A DNA stretch of 64,000 nt from Capitella teleta. Lineage: Eukaryota; Annelida; Polychaeta; Capitellidae. Both the position numbers and the translations under genes were made by a program. Shown piece after piece: positions 11,800 to 25,132 of the stretch; the stretch's first letter is position 1; each line of letters opens with the position of its first letter. The stretch lies in contig KB309090.1 of the NCBI GenBank assembly GCA_000328365.1, forward strand, positions 2,462 through 66,461. Direction: 5' to 3'. The notes beneath the pieces are model-generated. The model was given only the letters and a program-made list of their open reading frames with translations. It was not told where the DNA came from and searched no databases.

Positions 11800-14700
11800 C
11801 AAACTTCATTCAAATTGCAGGCATCATTTTCATGTTTAAGGTATACCCTATACTTACATTCAAAAATAACTTTCGTTTTCTTTCTTTTGTATTCAATCCT
11901 CATACACGTGGTAATCGACACGCTGTACTTTATCGGGTTTTGCATCTCCTCCAACACACTTGGCACACAAGAGTGCCGAGATGAAATGCCTGATTCCTGC
12001 GCAAGAAAGCAGCATCAGTCTAATAGGAAATCTGAAATAGACGCTGTCAAACCGTTGATTTGCTAACGCATCACAGGTTCATGATTCACAACAATGCCAA
12101 CTCCATTACTCGGCGGACTTTTATGGTTTCAATGGTGCATTGAACAGTGGGTGTTCTGATTAGTGGCCGATAAGACGAGGGTCATAGCCTCATAGGAGAG
12201 GGTCATAGCCTCATAGGACATTGCATGAATTGCGTTCATTGGGCCGCTGTACACTTTTTGTGACCGGGTGATTTGGCCTGTTATTACTCGAAACGTGGTG
12301 TTCTCAGCTACTAGTTAACTAATTATAATTAGAATACTGACTGTTCAATTGCAAGCAGCACATTGAACTGTCGATAACTTGATTATGGCCTAAAATAGGC
12401 AGAAAAGCGAAGCCAGAGGGCGTCATCTGCGGTATCCATGGCAACCCTTTCGATCAACAGCTCAAGGAACAGTTCACCGCAGACTGTAAATGTCGGTAAA
12501 AACAACGATTTATGAGACAAATTCTGGGTTCTTATTAAGATCAATAGTGTTGATCAACAATATTTAACTTCAAGAATGACAGTCTTAAATCTGAAGGATA
12601 AAGTCTATCTACGTACGACATGCTTACATCAGATTTCAATCTCCCAAAGCCAAATTCATCTGAAAAAGAAATCAATCCAGAGGGAAAGGAACTGTTTATG
12701 TATATTTTGAACAATCAGATGTTATTTTTGCTCTGGTGCAACGTGTCGTAGTGTCAATGGAAACTGTACGTTAATGGCGCTTGTTGGCCAGTATATTGAT
12801 ATATAGACGAAATTCGCTTAATAGCACGTAAACCATAAAGCTGAGTTGCATCTCAAATATTATATTGATGTAATTGCTCACTAGGGATGCACCAATATTC
12901 AAATCCGATGTCTGGGTATCTGGACTGTCGTAAACGTAAACCACTTTGCGACGGCAGTGCTGTGGTTTGTTCGGTGGTTCTTTTGTTTGATGCACAAAGA
13001 TCAAACTCGTGAAGCCGTTATACAGCAGCCCGCATAATTATCTACACTGTCGGTATACCCGCTGTCTGATTTTGATATTTCTCCATCTAGATGGTTTATT
13101 GATCAAATCAACTAAGAGAAAAATGTCCACGTGGCTTCCCACCTCTTGCTTATTTCAGTCCCATAATTACACGCTTTCATGAAATTAAAACCCAATCCCC
13201 GCCCATATACTTCGGGTGTCCATGTATGGGCATTACGACATCTCCAGGCGACACTATAAAGATATCCGGAGTAGAACGAATCAGGAGAACCACCGAATTG
13301 AGATCACAATCACCACACCACTCAGACTGTGGACACGGACGCGATTTTCTTCAGCATACTAAATGTCTTGAACCTATGAGAAAAGAATCAGTCTCAAGAT
13401 AACACCGGAGACTTTATAAATTTATATGTACCAAGACAGACAGCTCGCGGTCTCTGTCTGTTAATCGTTTTGAGGTAACCCGGACTTGAGGTAACTACAA
13501 AGTTCACCACAGAGTATTGTTGTCTGAGCTGATGTCTGATTCGTTAACGTATAAAAATAGTCACAATGAAAGTGATTTCATGATGTCAGTTTGGTTTTAG
13601 AGTACAAGCGAGTTGTTAAGCATTGTGTTGGAATACCAACTGATTAAACTGAATTTAATCAAGAACTAAACTCTGACTTCGATCCATCATCAGCGTTCAA
13701 CATCCACCTGAGACAAATTGCCCTCGCCAAGTTCAAAACCTTATCAAAAGACCATCAGATTCCGAGAATTTTGAAATGTCTGCTTCTCAGGATTATCCTC
13801 CTGGGCGAAGGTCACATGACACAATAAGTGAGTAACCTTTGATTCCTTTCAAAGGTCGTTCTTGTTAAGGTCAGGAGGAACATTTAATGAAGACACCAGT
13901 AATGAAAGTATATGTCATATTTTACAAAAGAGTTTCCGTCGCATAACCATCTCATATCAAATAGAAGTACAGGACATGACCCCTTTTCGTACTAAAAAAT
14001 TCTGAGATTTAGAGTGCAAATGCACGCAGAAATGATCTCTCATTTGAATACTATATGCAAATCATGAAACATCCCGCAATTGCCAAATTCAAAGGCCAAA
14101 TAAAAAGCAATTATATATAGTGTGTGTAGTCTCATATCAAGGTAAAAGGTATAGTGAATTCCATATGTCTGAAATATAGGACATAGTATACACGTTCTTT
14201 GTATACTTCATATTTTTCGATAGCTTATTTGGAGAAAGCAGAGAAATGAATTGAAATACGAATCCTCCGTTTGCATGTTTTGATGGCTGCACTGATTTTA
14301 GGGCAAGGGGTTGTGGAGACCTTGTAGGGTTTGTCCTATAACTAGTGATACGCCCCCATCCCGCCCAGACGTCTGGATCCCTAGGGAAAGAGACAATTGG
14401 TGCGTCCACCCAAAAGAGAAGACTCGGGGCGGAGTGATGATTGTTAATGTGGCTAATAGAGGCCATTAGGGGCCGGCTAATAAAAGATATCCCAGCAAAA
14501 TAATCTTCTTGGTGAATGCCATCACCGATAAAAACAACAATACAAAACAAACATTGCGTTTCCTTTGGCAAATTAGAGTTATTTTTTGACATGCAGGAAT
14601 ATTTAACTAAGAGTTCGTTCTAATTTATAAAAATTGAGCAATTAATTGGCACCTCAAATTACCCCATAATAATGTTGAGTATTCTAGCCAAACAACTTTT

Positions 14701-16660
14701 TATACCTGTTTTCTAATTGAATAGGGCTTTGCTTGGGAAACATCAGATATTCGCGATTATTCATTCGGAGATGTTTCTTTTGAAACATATTATTGACGGG
14801 GAATTTAGAAATGACAGTTCATCTTGATATTAACAATCAAAAGTGATAATTCACTCCACAGAAGAGCTCATTGTTGATAGTGGCGTATTCTGAAAACCTT
14901 TATGAGGATGGTCAAAGCTTAGTCAATATAAATTATTTGATCTATTTGCAGGATACATATTATAACAATGAAGATAAAAGGAAACAACAATAATATCCGA
15001 CTAAATTTAACTTATTAGTGATTTTGAAAACACTGATTCTGTTTAATTTTTCATTGATTCGTGCATGATCAAATTTGTAAGCCCGTACAAACCTAGTTGC
15101 ATTCTGTAGCTATAATCTTTGGGTATATTCTTATAGCAATGGGAGTCTTGGAACGAGATTAACACAAGCAAAGAAATATAACACGTTTTAACCATTTTAT
15201 AGACTGTAATATTTATTTATTATATTCAAGAAAACCTAAACTACGGGTTTTGCTTGAGAAATCGTCGAGGACCTCGACTGGGTCAATTATGATATCCCTC
15301 CTGATAGTCAAGTGAAACAACCCATTGAGGCGGGTTTTCCCCATTGTTGACCGTGGATAGTTTATAATGAACTTCAAAGCAATGAACGGACGTTCAACCG
15401 TTGCAGTGGTAACGTATAATGCACGTAATAATTATTGCGAGAAGCACACTTATGACTGGATATGCGTCCAGCACTTGAACTTCAGCAAAAGCGGCAAATG
15501 CATCGTCAGCGGGACGTCTTAGCCAATAGGATTTTCAGCAATGGAATTTGGATTCCACAGAAGACATTCATCCAAGAATGAACTTCGCATAGCGGCTTGT
15601 TCCTGCTTTGATGGAAACAAAGTTTGTCTCTGTTGTAAACTTGGGGATAAATCTGAAGAGGAAGTAAGTTATTTTAGTGGTCTAAAAATCTGGTCTCAAG
15701 CCTAAGAACTACCGATGAATGGGAAGAAAACATTCCTTTATAATACTCTATAGCGTTGACAGCTGGAGCATTGCTCTTGAAAAATGTTTGACTGATAATC
15801 TTGGCATAGTGATTTTGGACATACATACCTTGGATGCAACTTCAAGTAACTTGTTAAATGTGTCATCATCTCCGTAGCTCTTGAGCACGGATACACAGTC
15901 AGTCACGTTCTCCAAAGGTTAGGCCTAAGCACTTGCAATTTCTTTTGGTGGATCTTCAATAAGGGTTTAGTGACCTAACAATGAAATCGATAAGTTGCTA
16001 CATCGAATCAACGATTAATATTATTTACATGTATCTCTAAAACCAAAAGACTAAAAACTCAAATGGGGTAGAGAAAATATTAGCTCACCGCCAACACTTG
16101 GCTTAGTATCTCCAAAGAGACTAGAAAACAACCACCAAGGATTCCATGCAATTAAGCCTTGGAAGCTGAATCTCTCTTCAACAATGACACTTCCTCCAAT
16201 GCTGCAACGGCTGCGCTATAAAGGTCCTTGAAGATGAGGACTGATATAATATTATTGTCTTTCAATCCAGCGAGTTGCATAATGTTTTATTAGTCGAGTG
16301 TAATCAAATTCATTTCTCTTGTATGCTGCCTTGAAGAATCACATGGCGCATATTGAAGTCTGTGAAAAACACGGCAATTTCAGTCATGAGGCTGGCCGCG
16401 TCCCGGATTGAACGCTCATCGACAGCTTCGTAAGCAATATTATGATACAGTATTTTCCACAACAACCAAACAATTATTTGTTAAGATAAATAACATTATA
16501 CTTAAATCTAATTATATATTAATGTAATAATATTTATATATTATTTTATATTATTATTAGTATTGCTATTATTAAGAGTATTTCTTTTTAGCTGAGAGTG
16601 CGTGGCCATCGCCCCTACGCACCTTAGGGAGAAGATGCCACTGGTTGTTGATCTCCCTGG
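11800..16660. other. Intergenic, no gene recognised
   Basis: No exon could be supported. A short tandem duplication (GGTCATAGCCTCATAGG twice) lies near 12176-12217, and a SINE-tail-like segment lies at about 14300-14390. The 151-codon open frame on the minus strand at 14137-14592 overlaps that repeat and has no domain. The rest is AT-rich and featureless. Confidence 0.5.
14300..14390 (+). mobile_element. SINE-tail-like repeat, diverged copy
   Basis: This segment (GGTTGTGGAGACCTTG, then CTAACTAGTGAT-like and CCCGCCCAGAC) resembles about 35910-35975 in order and spacing, inside the SINE-like element at 35.7-36.0 kb. Two diverged copies in the same strand orientation suggest one repeat family. 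Alignment was by eye only. Confidence 0.35.
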
Positions 16661-16670
16661 TAAACATGAA

Positions 16671-17374
16671 AGGGAGGGAGAACTGGTTAAAAATTGACTT
16701 TGAGTCGTTATTTGATGCACCATAAATGATTCCTATGCCTGGCCCACACAAGGAATATCATCGCTAACGATTTCGCGGGCGATATATTGCTAACTAGGCG
16801 TGACGTCAGCAGCTGTGATGAAACACCGAGTTCCCCATCTGTTACAATGGGCCTCGTCATATCAGCGTGTCCTGCGACTAAACCCTTGGATAATTCTTTA
16901 TTTTCTTTTCGTAAATAGATAGAATAATCATTTTGCCACCAGTCAGGCGCGAAACAAAAATATTTTTCGCTATTTTTCTTATTTTAACAAGCGATTTTCT
17001 AGGACACCTACCATGTTTCTCATCCTGAAACAGTAAAAAGGTCAGCCAGAGTGCACCACGCATGCGCTTTCGTTTCGTAAACAACAAAGATGTCCTTTTA
17101 TGGCGAAGATGCTCTGCTCTGATTGGCTGAAATCGATAGCTTCACGAGGGGAACGGAACCAATCAGTCATCAGTCAAACCAAGCCATCAGCTGACGTTTG
17201 CCTCCTATACTTCGCAATGGAAGCCATTCTCCCATAGGCGCAATGCTAACCCCGATATTCGGAATGCATTATTTCCTTACGCTTGCATCCAGGCATGGTG
17301 TTTTTGGCACGGAATGCTATCAATTGGTGCTATGAGTCAATAGAACATCACTTAAAATTTAGTTCCCCATCCCT
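16671..17374 (+). mobile_element. MITE copy 1, 704 bp, TGAA target duplication
   Basis: The element starts AGGGAGGGAGAACTGG and its other end, read in reverse, starts AGGGATGGGGAACTAA, so it has imperfect terminal inverted repeats. It is flanked on both sides by TGAA (16667-16670 and 17375-17378). The whole length matches the reverse complement of 55750-56442 at high identity with a few small indels. No transposase is encoded; the open frames inside are chance. TIRs, 4-bp TTAA-like target duplications, moderate length and lack of coding point to a non-autonomous DNA transposon, possibly piggyBac-like. The superfamily is inference. Confidence 0.85.
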
Positions 17375-17378
17375 TGAA

Positions 17379-20300
17379 GGGAATTCGTTGCGTTATGATT
17401 TTCAATGGGTGATGATTTCAATTCCTTCGCCAAAGCGTGCATCACTTAATCATAACGGTTTTGATTCAATGAGTAGATTCGGGATTAATCATAACGGACT
17501 TCTTATGAACCTTCCAAATATGTCGATGTTAATAAATGATTGTCTCACATCTGGCTGCTGTGTGCGTCTCAGTGTGGTTAGCAGGCGCTATGTTTTTAGC
17601 GTTTTCTTCTGAATACTGTTAGTATAAAATACTAATAATATGTTCCCAGCATCCTGTATGTGTTAAAGAAAGCTCGTAATTGATTAAATTAAAGGATTAT
17701 ATCACATATTTAGAGGGTAAATATGCTGGTTATTCCGATTCGAATGCTATGTTTGCCTCATTTGCATATTCATGACCCCTTGATCTGCATAAATTATCAC
17801 TCCGATCACGGGTTTGACCCAAATATAAGGCACTACAACGGCCTATGACACCAATATACAAAAAAAAAAATCAAAAAAAGAAAAATCACATAATTGTTAT
17901 GGCAAGTTCAACTTGGGCAACGGCAACATCTGATTAGTCCACCGATAACTTTTTGGGTATAAATAATGAACTAACAGATAGCGCAATATGACCCAGAGAA
18001 ATGTTTACTATATCGTCGATAATCTTACATTGTTCTTATCTCTTCATATTCTTCCCTGACTCAATTAAATTTTCTTCAGTGAAAACAAAGCAAACCTAAT
18101 TATATCCTCAGCGCATTACGGAACCACCGCAGCCACCACTGTGTGCTCCGACAGAAGCCAAGCAGGTCAAAATCCAACCGTTGGCAGTTCGTCCTTGGAC
18201 AGTGTGAATGCTTCACAGCAGAACTCGGCCTGGAAACGCGGGAGGTCTGATCAAATAGCAGAGATTTGCTGCTGAAGGAGAGATATAAACACAGGATTGG
18301 GATGCGAGGATGACAGAAGCCATCAACAGAAACATAACATATGACACAACGAATCAGAAAGGCACAAGCATTAGAATGCGACATAAGCTGTATGCTGAGT
18401 ATGACGTTATAATTCATAGATATGGAGACGAGCTTCTCATTATATAGGAGATGAGACATCGGCCTATATAATATAATTATATATTATATCCTCATTGTAA
18501 AAATAGGCTCATAACACTGTCGCCATTGGAACCACGCGCAGTTTAATTCGCACGAAATATTAATAAACGTCTACCCGGAATAAAATTCTGTAATTCACAC
18601 TATAATGCGTGTAAACAAAAATACAGAAAGTTAAAACGAGGTCCATTTTGTTGAAAGATTATAAATGTGTGCAAAATTTCAACGTTTTTAGTGTGGCTCA
18701 CGTTTTACTTCGTTTTCTCGTGTTGTCATGGGTACACGATGCGATACATATATTTACATTCAACATAGATTTAGTGAGTTGATTTAATTCATTTCATTAA
18801 ACAATTTAATTTCCAGGCTTCGTCCGCTAAAAGAGGACAAAGTTTGTGAAAATTGTGGGTCGATCAGTTTCTAGATTTTCTTAAATGGCAACCGTGAAGT
18901 TGTCGACAACCGAGATGGACACTTTTCATGAGAGATAATCTTATATTTAATAGGAAGCTCGCCTCCATATGTATGCCATAAACGACCCCCTGCTGAAAAT
19001 AGAGTTAATTGTTTAATAATAATTGGTAATTAATTATTTGTTGTTAATTAATTAGTTAATCACTAGTCAGAGCCAATAATGAATGACCAAGATGGCAGTC
19101 TGGTATTTGTAGAATTTGGCTCACTTTAATAATTTGCTGCATACTTAATTACGGTGGTCTTGAAATTTCCTAAAGCATAAGCCAGTTGTGAATGAGTTCA
19201 ACGTGAGGAGAACTGTTGCTTCGTCAGTTTGGATTTGCTATTTGGATTCGCTCACCATTTCAATTCGAAGCGACGTTTCTGAAAAAAAAAAACATGTTCG
19301 TGTATAATTCTGAAGCGTCACGAATCTATAGCATCGCGCTAAACATTTCGCTCTGTGAGTGGAATTGCGCATTCCCGTCTCTCCGGGAAGTGTTCCGTCT
19401 GCTATCTTTACCCACCATCGCTCAACCCTAAATCTTCTATTTCTCCTTCTTTCCTTCAACTTTATCCCTCCCGCCAACAGTACATTTGAAGCAACATCGC
19501 GTTCGACAAAACTCATCACTCTGAGCAGGCTTTTAATGCTCAATTTGTCAGCCATGTCTTTCCCATGTTCTATATTCTGCGAAACTCAAATACCAGGATC
19601 GAGTGGTTATGCACTAGAGTGACTAGACCACTTGAATTCACTTAGCTAAATTACTACACTGTGAAGCCACAGGGAGCGAGGAGACATAAAATCCTCAGAT
19701 TTATTAAATTGTCAGTCTTTAATTATTTCTCACTGTGCTTATAATATAGCCACATGACACATATAGACTTACCGCAAATCCATTGCCCAAGGCCCCAAGC
19801 GCAGGCCAATAAATCACAAGTGGTATAACTATAGCAGCAACGCCGGATATTCTGAAAAGTATTACGACAAAGATACCGAAAAGTTTGTAAATATCATGAT
19901 TTATATCATTATGGAATAGGCATTACTAAATCATAAACGCATTAGTTCCACCAGGCGGTGCAATGCCATCGTGTTGGCCATCTCCTCGATGGCAACAAAG
20001 CAACAAGACGAAGAAGAAAGAGTACGAAGCAAACTTTATCGTTACGTCTGCGTATTCAGGGAAGGGGGGGGGAGAGGGGATGTTCTTCTAACGCAGGGAA
20101 TGATCGAAGAGGCATTTTTGTTCTCATTCTGACCCGAAGAGAACTCGACGCGCAACAACAAATACGAAAACATACGTATCCACCAGTTGAGGCCCGGCTG
20201 CGAACCGCTGCTTATCCAAATGGGAACTCCCCGCGGATCGCACTTCCTCGTGGATACTGTTTCGTCTCGTGACACAAGAAATATCCGGGCTCGTGCTTTA

Positions 20301-20410
20301 GATATCTGAAATTCGATCCTCGCGAACAGCAATCGAGACTTGTCTCACGACTTGTGATATTTATTAGAAGGATTGTGTCTGTCTACTGTTATATCATATA
20401 AACTTAGAGT
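17379..20410. other. Intergenic, no gene recognised
   Basis: AT-rich sequence with scattered open frames (for example on the minus strand at 18100-18459 and on both strands at 19216-19622) that carry no domain and no splice pattern. The last few hundred bases are the likely promoter and 5' UTR region of the signal-peptide exon at 20414. Confidence 0.5.
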
Positions 20411-20413
20411 ATA

Positions 20414-20489
20414 ATGGCGAGATATCCGTTTAGCTATCATTTCATCTGGATAATGTTCGTGGTGTATTGGATATCATGTCCGATTTCTG
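20414..20489 (+). CDS. Probable first coding exon (signal peptide) of the EB-repeat gene
   Basis: An ATG opens a 25-residue hydrophobic leader (MARYPFSYHFIWIMF, then VVYWISCPIS) that ends exactly at a strong donor, G|GTGAGT, in phase 1. The next convincing exon on this strand is the LDLa exon at 27506, which needs a phase-1 donor. Joining the two gives a secretion signal directly followed by VETTCRSG. The implied intron is about 7 kb and contains a SINE-like element and an AAT microsatellite. The leader and donor are seen; the link to 27506 is inference, and other exons could lie between. An alternative start is an in-frame ATG at 27469, which has a poorer leader. Confidence 0.5.
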
Positions 20490-23400
20490 GTGAGTTATGA
20501 CTTTATTCATTACATGTGCATGTCAAATAAATCAATAGATTAGGTTAATATAGGCTGATTGACAATTTATGGTTTAGTAATATAGTTGCTCTGAAGATAT
20601 AGCTGCATTGATGGCACGGATTAAACATAAAATGTGTCACAAGGCATGAGACAAGAATGGATTTCAAGCCCCACCCACTCTTGGGTTACAGGCGCCAAAC
20701 GAGAAGCCCAGGACCGGGGTTTTCCCTTACTCTTCTGTATCTTGCATGATGTCATGAGCAGTATATAGTACACAGTTTGGCAGCATTGCACAGTCACTGA
20801 ATAATTATATGATTATAAGTATCTATAACTAGCTGACATACTACAGCGAGACGCCATGGGAGGTATACAGACACCGCCTGATTTATATGTGCGAGATTAC
20901 TGAGAATCACAAGTATAATTCACAATCATACCGCCCGTGGCGCGATCGGCTCTCGAACCTGGAATCTGGGCCACCAGTCTCGCCATATGATGACAGTCAA
21001 TCGGTCAACCCGACTGACACTGTTACATTTCTCAAATTATATTTCAACAATCTAGTCAATGCGAACTGGTTTATAGGGTGTGATACGAATTATATTAGCA
21101 GAAATACACAATTACTGATTGATGGATACAGAGCACTTATAATGAAATACATGCGCCACACATTTATTTATAGTAGTGTAACTTACAAATATGGACCACC
21201 ATGAGCTGATGGCAAATTTGCCAGCAAAGATAAAGTTAATGCTACACGTATAACATTCCAATATGAATACCGCGCGCTGGCATCTAAATTGAACACGTCA
21301 GGAAGGTAGTTTATTTGACTGAGTTTCATATCATTCTCCCATCATTAATCTCTCTCGGAGATCAGATACAATGCACCACACGCGTCTATTGCTGTTGAAA
21401 GAAACATTAGACATAGTGGAGCAGGATGGCTCAATTGGCATGTTATTATTCTATGTTTTATCTATGATTGACTATAATGTATAGTTAGTTTAACTTATGA
21501 CAGAAGCACAGCTCCCGTTGAACCACTTGACTGCCCCCCTGCGGGCAAAACGGGAACCACTGTCTGCAATGAATCATCCACTGAGAGTCCAGGCATTAAC
21601 CGATCATTAAAACAACAGGCATTCGCATGCTTCAGCGCCGGGCACTTATCCCTCAGCCATTACTTTAGGTCACTTCTTACAGTTCATGTCTAAGGTCGCT
21701 TACCCCAGGGCTAGGATGGCTTGGTGGCTGGGAAGGAGATGGCGTCTGGTCTGGAATGTGAGTCAATAAGTGAGTGTATTAATGATCAAGCAGTCAGGAG
21801 AGGAATGATGTCAGATATTTGTCATATTTCATATCCGTCTGTAAATATTTGGGCACAATCCCGGTACATACAAAGCCTGGCAGCATGTTACATGCGATTG
21901 GTCTCGGCACATCAAAGTTACACTGTACGGTTAGGACCCAATGTTTACGATAAAAGCGGCTACAATGTTAACAAAAGTATCGAGTTTATCAGCAGCACAA
22001 TAAAAACATACAATCCTGTTCCCACCTGCGAAATATTTACTTATTTTTTGGTTATAAAAATGTGGAATGCTCTTGAGTTTCCTGTGTTTCTCACTAACTC
22101 AAATTCCGCTTATTCATTCTTATATATATTATATTAATGTAACATATAAATTCTATAGTACTATTGGCCAATTGTCAAATTAATCACTGGGCTCCCCTGC
22201 CTACGAATTATTTACTCGAATTTCAGCTAGTAATTATCACAATTCTATCCTCCACCCCTACTCTTTACGCTCCATTGGATATACTAAACTCCGGCCTCGA
22301 TATGTAACATGTAACCCAGATGATGACACCACACACGCAGACAGTGCTTTATTGCTCCAAACCAAGCACGCTTCTCAATCCCCACTTCACGTAAGAGCCC
22401 TATAAATATGCAATAAAGGAGGTTCCCATTCGTCACACAAGTGTGGCAATAACTCAGTTATTTCACAAGGAAATGTTTGTTTCTTTCTGCGATGGTGTCT
22501 CTGAAGCACGCGGCACTGTGATTACTAGTTAGTGCTGACGTTTAATGCTTTCGTGGATATCTCTCGCATTCCTCTTCTATCTTAAACCACTCTGCTTGTA
22601 ACGTAACTTTACCATAATAACAGTATCGTGGGTTGAACACTATTTTAATGGCAATTCATTTAACGTTAAACAAATTAAAGGGCTACATTTACCACCAAAA
22701 CACCGAACCAAGCCACGAAAAAAAACAAAAAACAACAGCGACTCAGCCTTGTTATGTAACTGAGCTTTAGTAAAAGTATTAGATATTGCTTACACCTGTT
22801 GCTAAGTTTTATGTACCAACTTTCCAACATGACAGATATGCACTGCTCACTATTGAACAGCCATTGATAGCCTTGGTACCTAATCTCTTAAATTATCAAA
22901 CTTCTAAAGACCACTCTGTCCCTGAGGCTGAGAAGTCATAAACATTGGACACTAATGTCTTGCATGTTTGTTAGATTCCATCATTCCAGTTGCACGTGGC
23001 TCTGTCTGTCTGTGGTGAGATGAAAGCCTCAAAGAGTCTAGATGATAGTAGAGAACTAGATGATATACATCACCACTTTGGAATTGTGATTATGTTCTAA
23101 CTTGATTACAATCATCATGTCATCTTGAACCCTGTAAATATTGTCAATACTCACCTGATATAGAAATTCGTAATAAAGACTACATTTCCATAGGATTACC
23201 GAATACACTATGGAAATATGTACTCAATGAGGAACCAGACGTGAAATATGCATCCATATACTACGAGCGTATTTAGGTCTCTCGTGAGCGAGGGTGGGGA
23301 TAACATAGTGTAAGTGATCAGTCATTGACAGCATATTCGCAAACTCAAGCTGGTGATGACAGCAGAAACGTGTACATTTGACATTTGGTCGATTAATCAG

Positions 23401-23857
23401 GAAACGTGTCAAGATCTATCAACACATTTGGTGCATATTTACACTGGCTTCAAGTGTTGTGAGGTGCCAATATTGTGACATACAAGTATCGTTGTCCTCC
23501 CTGGTGTCCTTCTGCGGTGATGGGTCAACAGCGTCCGCCCAGGGAGCCGTTGAGTAAATGTGTCAGTCATTGCTTTCAGGCCTGGCATGCCTGCTAATCC
23601 GCAATCCGTCTTCATGAGTCAGAGCCACCATTGAAGTGGCTGCTATACACATATCACGCACAGGGACATGAAGTTTACAGAACGTACGCCCATTGTGTTA
23701 TGTCATGTCGTAGTGGGGTTAAGGCCAAAGGGCCTGGAGATTCAATGCTTCCCGACGCTATTGATTAATTTTGAATTTGGTAATGATATTTTAGATGAGA
23801 AAACCTGGCTGGCAAGTCCTTTCGACGGAAAAACTCACCCTGTTAATAGTTCTTCTT

Positions 23858-23940
23858 CGTCGGAGAATAGAATTCCGAACTATAGAACACCGAGCTTTAT
23901 CGTGGCTAAAAAGAGCCGATGCTCTAATCACTGGACCCAA
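23858..23940 (-). mobile_element. tRNA-related SINE-like fragment
   Basis: On the minus strand the sequence runs GGGTCCAGTGATTAGAGC, ATCGGCTCTTTTTAGCC and then AGTTCGGAATTC. This has the look of a tRNA D-arm (A box) and T-arm (B box) separated by an anticodon and variable region. It is too altered to be a working tRNA gene and lies in the putative first intron of the EB-repeat gene. Confidence 0.4.
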
Positions 23941-24925
23941 AAATACCAGTAAGATATTCGTGATAGTATACAACAATATTATGCAATATTCAATTGACAT
24001 ACACATAACTAACCTAAATAAGCTAAAAGAAAGCATTCATCTGAGCTCTTTTCCGCATGACCACTACCCATGCCTCCGAATGCCCCCCACGCGGCATGTC
24101 ATGTCCAATGTTGCAGTCTGCCTATTTACAATTTACGCACGCTGTTTTTGCTTGGATCAAAACAGCGCAGTTTTCTCTCCATTAACCTTCCACAATGTTC
24201 ACCAGCACGCGTCGGTTGTTTCTGATTACACAGAAAAGTGAATCCACGTGTATGAGAATTCAGACATAAGTCCGTACGAAATGGATATGATGAAGTATAT
24301 GCCGCTTGGATATACCTGTTTTGGATTGGAGTTTATATTGTTCGATTGATTGAGTTCGATATTAAGAAGGATATAAAGCGGTACAGCTTCTATTTGGCAG
24401 TTTAGACACGATCTTGGGTGATGGAGGCATCTATCTGTTGGCGATTTCGTTTAAGATGGAGGCCTGGGTTTATCCTGTTTGTAATGTGATGGCGGATTGT
24501 ATATGTTGTATTTTCATTTAAACACGATCTTATCATTTGTGACGTACACTGCACCGGTCATGACCTTGATAGCCCTATCTTCTGACCTCACGGAGTCATG
24601 GCCTGACCTAAATATTTAACCTGATTTAATGGAGTGATTGTGGCAGCATTATCTGTTCATTTCAACACATCTTTCTTCGCGGAAGAATAAACTTGGATTA
24701 TGCAGAACGAAGCCACTAGAGAGTGTTATATGCGGGTCAATGTCCTAGGTTAGGGATGTGCTTAAAATAGCTATGAAATATGCATATTCACTACTAGAGG
24801 GTGATTTACAAATAAACAAAAGAAAATATTGTATTTTCCCAGTTTTTCAATCCAAAGAATAAATCGAACTGGACCCTCTCTGGAAGACTGCATACTCTTT
24901 TAACATGGTCAAAATTGACCATAAT

Positions 24926-25132
<207 letters not shown>

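Noticed and set aside
14137-14592. 151-codon open frame on the minus strand
   Set aside because: No domain, no splice support, and it overlaps a segment resembling a SINE body seen again at 35.9 kb.
16878-17612. Open frames inside MITE copy 1 (and the mirror frames in copy 2)
   Set aside because: The two copies do not keep the same frames, and nothing resembles a transposase.
20887-21204. 105-codon open frame and a tRNA B-box-like motif near 20950
   Set aside because: The B-box-like GGTTCGAGAGCC on the minus strand has no matching A box at the right distance, and the open frame has no domain.
21721-22137. 138-codon open frame in the putative first intron of the EB gene
   Set aside because: Starts without ATG, has no recognisable domain or splice borders, and looks like ordinary AT-rich sequence.
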